Assembly: GCF_030409415.1 (NCBI RefSeq)
Contig: NZ_JAUFPW010000034.1
Span: 169,895-233,894 of the forward strand
Length of the DNA: 64,000 nucleotides
Source of the DNA: Pedobacter aquatilis
GTDB lineage: Bacteria > Bacteroidota > Bacteroidia > Sphingobacteriales > Sphingobacteriaceae
Direction of reading: 5' to 3'
Under the pieces are notes generated by a model. The model worked only from the letters and a program-made list of their open reading frames with translations. It did not search any database and was not told the origin of the DNA. Of the stretch, positions 25,806 to 33,525 are shown piece by piece. Position numbers and translations under genes: made by a program. Every line of letters begins with the position of its first letter. The stretch's first letter is position 1.

Positions 25806-26687
25806 ATGCTAAGATACGCTGCTATAGATATAGGCTCAAATGCTGTCAGACTTTTAATTGCTGATATCAGCAGGCACGATGGCCAATTCAAATACAAAAA
25901 AAATACGTTGATCAGAGTTCCGCTACGACTTGGAGATGATGCGTTTTTAGATCATAAAATTTCTGATAAGAAAGCTGAAGATTTGGTTAAAACAATGCTT
26001 GCATTTAAAAATCTGATGGATGTTTATCACGTTACTGAATATTTAGCATGTGCAACATCAGCTATGCGTGAAGCTGATAACGGACAGGATATTGTAAAAC
26101 TAATTAAAGATAGAACTGAATTAGATTTAGAAATAATTGAAGGACAGAGAGAAGCAAATATTATTTATGCTAATCACATAGAGCAAGATTTAGATCAAAA
26201 TAAAACGTATTTGTATATTGATGTTGGTGGAGGTAGTACAGAACTCTCTGTTTTCGTAAATGGTGCTCCAGAGGCTTCAAAATCTTTTAATATCGGTACA
26301 ATTAGAATGCTTGATAATCAAGATAAGGAAGAAACCTGGGATGATATGAAAACTTGGGTTAAACATCATACCAAAAATTATAAAAACCTTGCAGCAATTG
26401 GTACCGGTGGCAACATTAATAAACTTTTCCGCATGGCTGATGAAAAAGATGGTGCTCCAATGTCTTTGCAAAAACTAAATGCCCTTTATAACAAGTTGAT
26501 TAGTTACTCATTAAAAGAAAGAATTAACACTTTAGGTTTAAATCCCGACAGGGCAGATGTTATTATTCCGGCTTGTGAAATTTACTTAACCTTAATGAAA
26601 TGGACTGCAATTAAGCAAATTTATGTGCCAAAAGTTGGAATGGCAGATGGTATTATAAAATTATTGATTGAGGAAAAGTTAGACTAA
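25806..26687 (+). CDS. ppx: Ppx/GppA family exopolyphosphatase
   Basis: This 293-residue protein has the sugar-kinase/actin-like fold of Ppx/GppA enzymes, which release phosphate from polyphosphate or from pppGpp. The two phosphate-binding loops are visible: AAIDIGSNAVRLLI at the N-terminus and YIDVGGGSTELSVF near 138-151. The acidic catalytic residue lies in the EIIEGQREANIIY segment. It is the short form without the C-terminal HD domain found in E. coli Ppx. The single-base gap after ppk1 supports polyphosphate as substrate. Confidence 0.92.
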   Translation: MLRYAAIDIGSNAVRLLIADISRHDGQFKYKKNTLIRVPLRLGDDAFLDHKISDKKAEDLVKTMLAFKNLMDVYHVTEYLACATSAMREADNGQDIVKLIKDRTELDLEIIEGQREANIIYANHIEQDLDQNKTYLYIDVGGGSTELSVFVNGAPEASKSFNIGTIRMLDNQDKEETWDDMKTWVKHHTKNYKNLAAIGTGGNINKLFRMADEKDGAPMSLQKLNALYNKLISYSLKERINTLGLNPDRADVIIPACEIYLTLMKWTAIKQIYVPKVGMADGIIKLLIEEKLD

Positions 26688-27044
26688 ATATTTAGCAGAA
26701 TAAGCTTTTTGCATATAGCTTGAAACTTCCTCGTTAATATCTTCTTTGAAATATAATCGAAGGTGATGGTTGTATTGGATAGTTCCTGGAACTATTGCTA
26801 TTTTAAAAAAGCATAGATTATCTTCAAACGGTTCGTTGAATGGGAAGACAACATTTATAAAGTTCTTGCCAAGCTGAGTAATATAAGCGATTTTATATTG
26901 CCCTGTTCTTATTGCAATCATCGATTTTAAAGCTTGCACTTCTACCGGGCCAATACTTAGAAATTCATCAATAAAAAAACGGAATAACTCAAGAGTGTAT
27001 TCCGTTTTTTCTTTTAAAAGATCGGCTAATTCTTTATCAGACAT
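26679..27044 (-). CDS. Small conserved protein, DUF5655-like
   Basis: This 121-residue protein has no signal peptide or membrane segment. It starts with a helical segment (MSDKELADLLKEKTEYTLELFRFFIDEF) followed by an alpha/beta stretch (SIGPVEVQALKSMIAIRTGQYKIAYITQLGKNF), a pattern resembling DUF5655; I am not certain. The function is unknown. Its 3' end overlaps ppx by 9 bases in the convergent sense, and it is only 3 bases downstream of pgl on the same strand, so it is probably the last gene of the pentose-phosphate operon. Confidence 0.7.
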   Translation of the reverse strand: MSDKELADLLKEKTEYTLELFRFFIDEFLSIGPVEVQALKSMIAIRTGQYKIAYITQLGKNFINVVFPFNEPFEDNLCFFKIAIVPGTIQYNHHLRLYFKEDINEEVSSYMQKAYSAKYLV

Positions 27045-27047
27045 ATT

Positions 27048-27773
27048 TTATGCTTCTAATAATTTCACTGCTGCTTCATCTACAAACCAAGTCAACTTTC
27101 CATCAATTGGATTTATCAATTGAGCTGGATATTTCTCGAAATTCTTTTCATCATTACCAATTACATGAAGTAAAGCTTCTGCTTTATTCTCTCCAAAAGC
27201 AAGAAAAGCAATGTTTTCAGCCTTATTAATTAGTGGCGCAGTTAAACTAATTCTATACGTGTTTAATTTTTCTACAAAAACAGCTGCAACATTTACTTCT
27301 TCATTTTTTACCAAATCTGTGTAAGGGAAAATAGAAGCGGTGTGTGCATCATCGCCCATTCCTAGTAAAACTAAATCAAACACGATATCGCTACCATCAA
27401 AATGCTTATCGATGCTTTTTTTGTATTCAATAGCTGCCTTTTCTGGAGCTAATGTAGTATCAACATAAAAAATATGATCTTCTGCTATGTTTAAATTATC
27501 AAAGAAATTTTTCTTTGCCATTAAACCATTATAGTTTTCATCATTGCTTGAAACATTACGTTCATCTCCAAAAAAGAAATAAACCTTTTCCCAATCAATT
27601 CTGTCTTTACAATCAATTGATAAAATTCTATAAAGCTCTTTTGGAGAATTTCCGCCAGTTAAAACAAAATTAAAACAGTCATTTTCTTCGATTGCAACCT
27701 CAGCAATTTTTATAATATAATCGGCTAAATCCTGGTTTAATTCTTCTAATGTTTTGTAAATAAGTAGGTTCAT
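27048..27773 (-). CDS. pgl: 6-phosphogluconolactonase
   Basis: This 241-residue enzyme hydrolyses 6-phosphogluconolactone, the second step of the oxidative pentose phosphate pathway. It is the NagB/DevB type: FVLTGGNSPKELYRIL (phosphate loop, about 37-52), YFFFGDERNV (about 85-94) and LLGMGDDAHTASIFP (about 136-150) with catalytic Asp and His. It lies between zwf, 69 bases upstream on the same strand, and the DUF5655-like gene. The zwf-pgl spacer holds a palindromic repeat. Confidence 0.94.
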   Translation of the reverse strand: MNLLIYKTLEELNQDLADYIIKIAEVAIEENDCFNFVLTGGNSPKELYRILSIDCKDRIDWEKVYFFFGDERNVSSNDENYNGLMAKKNFFDNLNIAEDHIFYVDTTLAPEKAAIEYKKSIDKHFDGSDIVFDLVLLGMGDDAHTASIFPYTDLVKNEEVNVAAVFVEKLNTYRISLTAPLINKAENIAFLAFGENKAEALLHVIGNDEKNFEKYPAQLINPIDGKLTWFVDEAAVKLLEA

Positions 27774-27779
27774 GTTTTT

Positions 27780-27832
27780 CGTTTTTCGTTATTCGTTTTC
27801 GGTTACTTGCGATAAACGAAAAACGAACAACG
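27780..27832. repeat. Palindromic CGTTTTTCG-type repeat
   Basis: The spacer between zwf and pgl consists almost entirely of an imperfect inverted repeat built from CGTTATTCGTTTTCG on the left and CGAAAAACGAACAACG on the right. It would form a hairpin inside the zwf-pgl transcript. It resembles short interspersed palindromes and has no terminating U-run on the minus strand. Confidence 0.6.
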
Positions 27833-27842
27833 ATTATAAATT

Positions 27843-29357
27843 TTATTCTTTATTCTTCAGCGGTAAATTAAACCAATGAAAGCCATCTCTTGCAATAAGT
27901 GCTTCTGCTTCTTCTGGTCCCCAACTATCAGCAGGGTAATTTGGGAAATTGATAGATTTTTTGCTTTCCCATGTATTTAAAATTGGCATAACTAATTCCC
28001 AAGCTGCCTCAACCTGGTCGCCACGCATAAATAAAGTTTGGTCGCCCATCATGGCATCAAGTAACAAAGTTTCGTATGCTTCAGGCGTATCACCCTCATA
28101 AGTTCCTTTATAGTCAAAAACCATATCAACCGGATTTAAAATCATATCTAACCCTGGTCTTTTAGCTTGAACCTGCATACGAATGCTCATTTCTGGCTGC
28201 AAACTGATAATTAACCGGTTTTGTTGCCAGTTTTCAGTTACGCCAGATGAAAAAATTTGATGTGGCACATCTCTAAACTGAATGGTGATTAGTGATGAAG
28301 TTTGATTTAAACGTTTTCCGGTTCTCAAATAGAAAGGAATACCTTGCCATCTCCAATTATCGATATGGAATTTTACAGCTGCGAATGTTTCTGTATTTGA
28401 GTGGTCATCAACTCCTTTTTCCTGACGATATCCCGGTACTTCTTTACCTTCAACCCATCCTTTACTATATTGCCCACGAACGGTATTAAAACGAATTTCT
28501 TCTGCAGTAAATGGGCGCATCGCTCTTAAAACCTCAACCTTACGATTTCTAATTTCGTCAGCATCAAAATTAATTGGTGCTTCCATACCGATTAGGCAAA
28601 CCAGCTGTAGCAAGTGGTTTTGAATCATATCTCTCAAGGCACCAGCACCTTCGTAATAACCACCTCTATCACCAACGCCTAGCTGTTCAGAAACGGATAT
28701 TTGAACATGGTCAATATAAGATCTATTCCATAAAGGCTCAAAAAGTGCATTAGCAAAGCGGAATGCCATCATGTTTTGCACGGTTTCCTTACCTAAGTAA
28801 TGGTCGATTCTGTAAATCTGCTTTTCTGTAAAGATTGTACTTAAAAGTTTGTTTAACTCTTTGGCAGATTCTAAATCGTGACCAAATGGTTTTTCGATAA
28901 CAATACGACTGTTGTCTTCGTTTTGCGTTAACTTATATTTGTGTAAACACTCTGCAATAATAGGGAAGAAGTTAGGAGCAACAGCTAAGTAAAAAATCAC
29001 CTGCGTTTCTTGTCCATATTCTTTTTGGTATTTTTCTACTGAAGCTTTTAAGTTTTCGAAGGTTTTAGGTTGAGCAAAATCTGTAGGGCAGTAATGAATG
29101 GTATTGCCAAAATCATCCCACTTTTCTTTTTTTACCTTACCCGAACGCGAAAATTGGTTCACAGCATCTTCTAAAGCATCTTTATAGCTTTTATCTGTGA
29201 ATTCAGTTCTACCTGTACCAATGATTGCGAATTTATCGGGCATGTAACCCTCCATAAATAAATTATACAATGCTGGTGCAAGTTTTCTTTTATTTAAATC
29301 GCCTGTGCCACCAAATATTACAAATATTGTTGGACTTAATGCGGTGTTTGATTTCAT
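27843..29357 (-). CDS. zwf: Glucose-6-phosphate 1-dehydrogenase
   Basis: This 504-residue enzyme oxidises glucose 6-phosphate to 6-phosphogluconolactone and makes NAD(P)H. The N-terminal cofactor loop is FGGTGDLNKRKLAPALY (about 15-31), the substrate/catalytic motif is RIDHYLGKETVQN (about 180-192, His as base), and the central EKPFGHD is present. Length is normal. It lies downstream of gnd (31 bases) and upstream of pgl on the same strand, giving the complete oxidative branch in one run. Confidence 0.96.
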   Translation of the reverse strand: MKSNTALSPTIFVIFGGTGDLNKRKLAPALYNLFMEGYMPDKFAIIGTGRTEFTDKSYKDALEDAVNQFSRSGKVKKEKWDDFGNTIHYCPTDFAQPKTFENLKASVEKYQKEYGQETQVIFYLAVAPNFFPIIAECLHKYKLTQNEDNSRIVIEKPFGHDLESAKELNKLLSTIFTEKQIYRIDHYLGKETVQNMMAFRFANALFEPLWNRSYIDHVQISVSEQLGVGDRGGYYEGAGALRDMIQNHLLQLVCLIGMEAPINFDADEIRNRKVEVLRAMRPFTAEEIRFNTVRGQYSKGWVEGKEVPGYRQEKGVDDHSNTETFAAVKFHIDNWRWQGIPFYLRTGKRLNQTSSLITIQFRDVPHQIFSSGVTENWQQNRLIISLQPEMSIRMQVQAKRPGLDMILNPVDMVFDYKGTYEGDTPEAYETLLLDAMMGDQTLFMRGDQVEAAWELVMPILNTWESKKSINFPNYPADSWGPEEAEALIARDGFHWFNLPLKNKE

Positions 29358-29388
29358 TTTATTGTTTTATTAAAACTGAGTGGTGTGA

Positions 29389-30804
29389 CTAAGAAAGTTT
29401 ATTCCAATCGGCATGGAATACACCATCCTTATCAATTCTTTCAAAAGTATGAGCACCAAAGAAATCTCTTTGAGCCTGAATTAAGTTAGAAGGCATTCTA
29501 GCTGTTGTTAAGGTATCAAAATAGGTTAGCGTTGATGCAAAAGCTGGAATACCCACACCTGCATTTAAGCAAGCAGAAATTGTTTTACGCGTTCCTTTTA
29601 AGGTGCTTTTAATGATTTCCTGAATGCCAGAATCTCCGAATAAGTGTTCTAAAGAGTTGTTTTTATCATACGCCTGATAAATATCTTCTAAAAACTTAGC
29701 CCTGATGATACAGCCTCCACGCCAAATTTTAGCAATTTCTTGTAATTGCAAATCGTATTGATATTCTTTAGAAGCTTGAACCAATAAATGCATTCCCTGA
29801 GCGTATGCGCTTATCATTGAAAAATAAAATGCATCTTCCAATTCCTCAACTGAAACATCAATTTTGTATTCTTTTTTACCGAAAGCTTCTTCTAATGACA
29901 CTCTAAGCTTTTTAAATTTAGATAAATCGCGGTTTGATACAGCCTCGTTTATAGTTGGTACAGGTAATTGTAACTCCATTGAAACTTCAGAAGTCCATTT
30001 TCCAGTTCCTTTTGAGCGAGCTTCATCTTTAATCTGATCTAATAAATCATTTTGCGTTTCAGTATCTTTAAATAGAAAAATTTCTGCGGTAATTTCTAGT
30101 AAGAACGATTGTAATCTACCTTCATTCCACTTTTTAAAAACCTTGTAGATTTCTTCGTTCGAATAACCCAATCCATTTTTAAGGATTCCATAAACTTCAG
30201 CAATTAGCTCCATAATTGCATATTCAATGCCGTTATGAACCATTTTAACGAAGTGGCCAGAAGCACCAGGACCAATATATGTTACGCAAGGATCGTTATT
30301 AACCTTTGCTGCAATCGCATCGAAAACATCTTTAACAACATTATAAGCTTGTTTATCGCCGCCAGGCATCATACTAGGGCCAAAACGTGCGCCTTCTTCG
30401 CCACCAGAAATACCCATCCCAAAAAAGTGCAAACCTTCTTTCTCCAATTCATCTACACGGCGATTGGTATCTGTAAAGTGAGAGTTACCACTATCGATAA
30501 TAATATCACCTTTACTTAAAAGTGGCTTTAATTCTGCAATTACACTATCAACTATTGGTCCTGCCGGAACAAGTAAAACCAAGGTTCTTGGCGTAGCCAA
30601 TTGACTGATGAAATTTTCAATGTTATCAAAGCCTTCAAGATTATGTTTTTTGCCTTCTTCTTCAAGCTTTGCAATCATTTTATGGTCTTTGTCGTATCCT
30701 GTTACAGAAAAACCTTTATCGGCCATATTTAGCAAAAGGTTACGGCCCATTGTGCCTAAACCAATCATTCCTAATTTATATTGCTTTGAATCGCTGTTTG
30801 CCAT
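29389..30804 (-). CDS. gnd: 6-phosphogluconate dehydrogenase, decarboxylating
   Basis: This 471-residue enzyme converts 6-phosphogluconate to ribulose 5-phosphate and CO2 with NADP+. The Rossmann loop GLGTMGRNLLLN (about 15-26), the substrate motif GISGGEEGARFGPSMMPGG (about 130-148), the catalytic Lys region GHFVKMVHNGIEYA (about 183-196) and the C-terminal helical domain are all visible. Length fits the long GndA form. It heads the gnd-zwf-pgl run, with the ROK kinase gene 98 bases upstream on the same strand. Confidence 0.96.
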   Translation of the reverse strand: MANSDSKQYKLGMIGLGTMGRNLLLNMADKGFSVTGYDKDHKMIAKLEEEGKKHNLEGFDNIENFISQLATPRTLVLLVPAGPIVDSVIAELKPLLSKGDIIIDSGNSHFTDTNRRVDELEKEGLHFFGMGISGGEEGARFGPSMMPGGDKQAYNVVKDVFDAIAAKVNNDPCVTYIGPGASGHFVKMVHNGIEYAIMELIAEVYGILKNGLGYSNEEIYKVFKKWNEGRLQSFLLEITAEIFLFKDTETQNDLLDQIKDEARSKGTGKWTSEVSMELQLPVPTINEAVSNRDLSKFKKLRVSLEEAFGKKEYKIDVSVEELEDAFYFSMISAYAQGMHLLVQASKEYQYDLQLQEIAKIWRGGCIIRAKFLEDIYQAYDKNNSLEHLFGDSGIQEIIKSTLKGTRKTISACLNAGVGIPAFASTLTYFDTLTTARMPSNLIQAQRDFFGAHTFERIDKDGVFHADWNKLS

Positions 30805-30902
30805 TTTTTATTTCTTTTATTATACCCAAAATTAGGGTTTACAAATTAATATCTGCGCTTATGTTGTTAAATGATTGTAATAAAAATCAAGTGTTAAATT
30901 AG

Positions 30903-31661
30903 CTATTTCGAAGGATTTACTGTAGTAATATTATTTCCATCATTCAGCTTCCATAATTTAGCTCCGCCTTTAATACCATCACGGTTAGTAACAACTCTAA
31001 TATTCGTATCTAGCTTAAAATCTATGTGTTTAGAGTTTCCACCACCTATATATAAGGTATCATAATTAAAAACTGTTTTATAAATTTCGATGACCTTCTT
31101 TAAACGTTTATTCCATCTTTCTGTACCAATTTTTTCAAAAGCTTTATTGCCGATATAATCGTCGTAATCTTCTTCTTTATTGATGGGGAAATGAGCTAAC
31201 TCTAAGTGTGGGAGCAAACTTCCATCAAAAAGTAACGCAGTACCAAAGCCTGTACCTACAGTAAAAACGATTTCAAAACCCTTTCCTTCAATAACGCCAA
31301 GCCCTTGTTGGTCGGCATCGTTTACAAGCCTAACTGGTTTTTTTAAAGCATCTGCTACTCTTTGCGCTAGATCAATATCTTCCCATTTGTTTTTAGCAAG
31401 GTTGGGCGCAGTTTTAACAATTCCATTTTTTACATAGCCTGGAAAGCCAATAGAAACCCTATCGAAAGTATCTGGAATGGGTTTAATCAACTCAATAATT
31501 CCCGAAACAATATCTTTGGGTGTAGCGCCATCGGGCGTTTTACTTTTTAAATATTCTGATAACATGTTTCCGCTATCATCTAAAAGCACTGTTTTAATGC
31601 TCGTTCCGCCGATATCAATAGATAAAATATTATTATTTACTGCTTGTTTTTTTGTAGCCAT
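30903..31661 (-). CDS. ppgK: ROK-family kinase, polyphosphate-glucokinase-like
   Basis: This 252-residue sugar kinase has the ASKHA phosphate loop DIGGTSIK (16-23), the second motif with catalytic Asp115 (RLVNDADQQG) and VGTGFGTALLFDG (about 135-147) followed by PHLELAHFP. The small size, absence of the ROK zinc motif (CxCGxxGCxE), and the LELAH segment match the polyphosphate-glucose phosphotransferase group, which phosphorylates glucose with polyphosphate or ATP. Donor choice cannot be read from sequence. Its place upstream of gnd-zwf-pgl and near ppk1-ppx supports feeding of glucose 6-phosphate into the pentose phosphate path. Confidence 0.78.
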   Translation of the reverse strand: MATKKQAVNNNILSIDIGGTSIKTVLLDDSGNMLSEYLKSKTPDGATPKDIVSGIIELIKPIPDTFDRVSIGFPGYVKNGIVKTAPNLAKNKWEDIDLAQRVADALKKPVRLVNDADQQGLGVIEGKGFEIVFTVGTGFGTALLFDGSLLPHLELAHFPINKEEDYDDYIGNKAFEKIGTERWNKRLKKVIEIYKTVFNYDTLYIGGGNSKHIDFKLDTNIRVVTNRDGIKGGAKLWKLNDGNNITTVNPSK

Positions 31662-31709
31662 AACTTTGCTTTTTGTTGGAATCGAAGTTCTATAAATAAT
31701 TTAAAACCG

Positions 31710-31717
31710 CAAAAATA
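31710..31717 (-). promoter_or_regulatory. Candidate -7 box for the ppgK-gnd-zwf-pgl run
   Basis: On the minus strand this reads TATTTTTG, an exact TAnnTTTG match 48 bases upstream of the kinase start. No clear -33. Confidence 0.4.
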
Positions 31718-31775
31718 AATTAGGATAAAAGAATTGTTTTACCCTATTTAATCTATGTAATTAGTAGAATATTTT

Positions 31776-31783
31776 TAAGTTTG
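31776..31783 (+). promoter_or_regulatory. Candidate -7 box for the hydroxylase gene
   Basis: TAAGTTTG matches TAnnTTTG, 30 bases before the ATG at 31814, in the divergent spacer shared with ppgK. Confidence 0.4.
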
Positions 31784-31813
31784 TAGCGTTATCTAAAAAA
31801 TTAATGTTGATTT

Positions 31814-33040
31814 ATGGCGCAAGTAAACTATCTGGCTTTTGCAATACCTGCTTTCTTTCTGTTCGTTTTTATTGAATATAAAATTGCTCAACATAGAAAA
31901 CTTCAATCGGTTTTTAAATACGAAAGCTCAGTGGCAAATTTTAGCGTAGGCGTAGCAGAGCGTCTTTTAAATCTATTTATTGCGGCCAGTTTTTATCAGG
32001 TTTATTATTGGATTTATAACAATTACGCCATTTTTGGTATTACGAACAAGTGGTATGTTTGGTTAATTTTATTGTTGGCTACAGATTTAGTTTGGTATTG
32101 GTACCATAGGCTTGGGCACGAAATTAATTTTTTATGGGCTGCTCATATTGTTCATCACCAAAGCGAAGAATTTAACTTGACAGCTGCCGCTCGTATAACC
32201 ACTATCCAGGCGGTTTTTAGAAACGTTTTCTGGTGTGCCTTACCATTTCTTGGCTTCCACCCAAACATGATTATAACGATTTTGCTTGCTCATGGTGCTT
32301 ACTCTTTTTTTACACATACACAGCTTATCGGTAAATTAGGTTGGCTGGAACACATTTTTATAACGCCATCGCTTCATGGTGTGCACCATGCATCAGATGA
32401 GAAATACTTGGATAAGAATTATGGTGATGTTTTTGTTTTTTGGGATAAACTATTTGGAACATTTCAAACTGAAGAAGAACCTCCTAAGTATGGCTTAACT
32501 CATCCTATTAAAAATTATAGTTTTTTATGGCAACACTTTCATTACTATCTAGAAATTATTGAGGCTTATAAAAGGGCAGATGGACTTAAGGCAAAATGGG
32601 TGGCAGTTTTTGGTAGTCCGGCTTTAATGGACCAAGATATAAGACCTTACTTAGAGGAAAAATATCTGCAACGTAAGAAATTATCATCAAGCCCTATTAA
32701 ATTTAAAGCGTACTTAAATATTCAGCTAATTCTAGTTATCGGTTTATTAACGATTACCACATTATTTTATAAACAGATTTCTGCTTTAGATAATGTTGCT
32801 ATTTTAATTTTTATACTACTAACGTTAATTAATATAGGAGCACTTTTAGAGCAAAGAAAGTGGATTTACTATTTAGAATGCTTGAGGTTAATACTGATTT
32901 CAGCTTATGTTTTTTATATTTTAAATATGTTAGAACTACTCGCATTGCCGGTAATACTCCTTATTGTTTTAGAACGTGCATTTTCGCTCCGTAATATTTA
33001 CTTTAAATATGTATTAGATTACAAAAAATCTAGCAAATAA
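31814..33040 (+). CDS. Membrane fatty acid hydroxylase/sterol desaturase family protein
   Basis: This 408-residue integral membrane protein has about eight hydrophobic segments. The histidine boxes that hold the di-iron site are seen at about 96-101 (WYHRLGH), 110-115 (HIVHHQSE) and 193-198 (LHGVHH), with another His at 157. The order and spacing resemble alkylglycerol monooxygenase (TMEM195) and related ether-lipid or fatty-acid hydroxylases more than sterol desaturases. The C-terminal half (about 290-400) adds four further membrane helices. The substrate in bacteria is not known. It is divergent from ppgK. Confidence 0.87.
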   Translation: MAQVNYLAFAIPAFFLFVFIEYKIAQHRKLQSVFKYESSVANFSVGVAERLLNLFIAASFYQVYYWIYNNYAIFGITNKWYVWLILLLATDLVWYWYHRLGHEINFLWAAHIVHHQSEEFNLTAAARITTIQAVFRNVFWCALPFLGFHPNMIITILLAHGAYSFFTHTQLIGKLGWLEHIFITPSLHGVHHASDEKYLDKNYGDVFVFWDKLFGTFQTEEEPPKYGLTHPIKNYSFLWQHFHYYLEIIEAYKRADGLKAKWVAVFGSPALMDQDIRPYLEEKYLQRKKLSSSPIKFKAYLNIQLILVIGLLTITTLFYKQISALDNVAILIFILLTLINIGALLEQRKWIYYLECLRLILISAYVFYILNMLELLALPVILLIVLERAFSLRNIYFKYVLDYKKSSK

Positions 33041-33525
33041 TATTTCTTTCTCTTTCGGTTTTTATGATATATAGTAATGTTACAATCCATAAGCTTTCGT
33101 AATATTATTTATATACATTTCTACCGTAATCTATAAATATCGAATTGGTAACAAAATTATTACCAGCATAAATTTATCTCCATAAATAAACCTCGATCTA
33201 TCTGTAAGCCAAAAAAGGTATATATTTAGTAGATTTTTGCTTGTTAAGATAATGTTAGGTATCAAGCGTTATTAATTCATTACCATATAAATTTTTAACA
33301 TCAATATAAATTGTTTTTACTTTCGATTTGTTTTTATAATTTTATTATCGAAACATTAAGAAATATAAAACTAACAAATCGCAATATATTTATCTGGAAC
33401 TTTGTATTGTTAACCGTTAGTTAATATTAAATTAATGTTGATAGGCTTATTTTGCCGGCAATCCGGCTCGAAATAAATCGAAATAACTATACCTACAATC
33501 ATCACTAACCGGATTAAAACATTTT
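33041..33525. other. 485-base AT-rich upstream region of the SusC operon
   Basis: The spacer is very AT-rich and has no credible ORF. It contains a run of TTAATATTAAATTAATG near 33420, but no exact TAnnTTTG box. No sigma/anti-sigma (FecI/FecR) gene pair precedes the SusC gene, and no RNA family is recognised. The length suggests regulatory content not resolved by eye. Confidence 0.5.

Noticed and set aside
33041..33525. Riboswitch or FecI/FecR-type control upstream of SusC
   Set aside because: No sigma or anti-sigma gene is present, the SusC protein lacks the STN domain, and the leader is AT-rich without a recognisable aptamer pattern.
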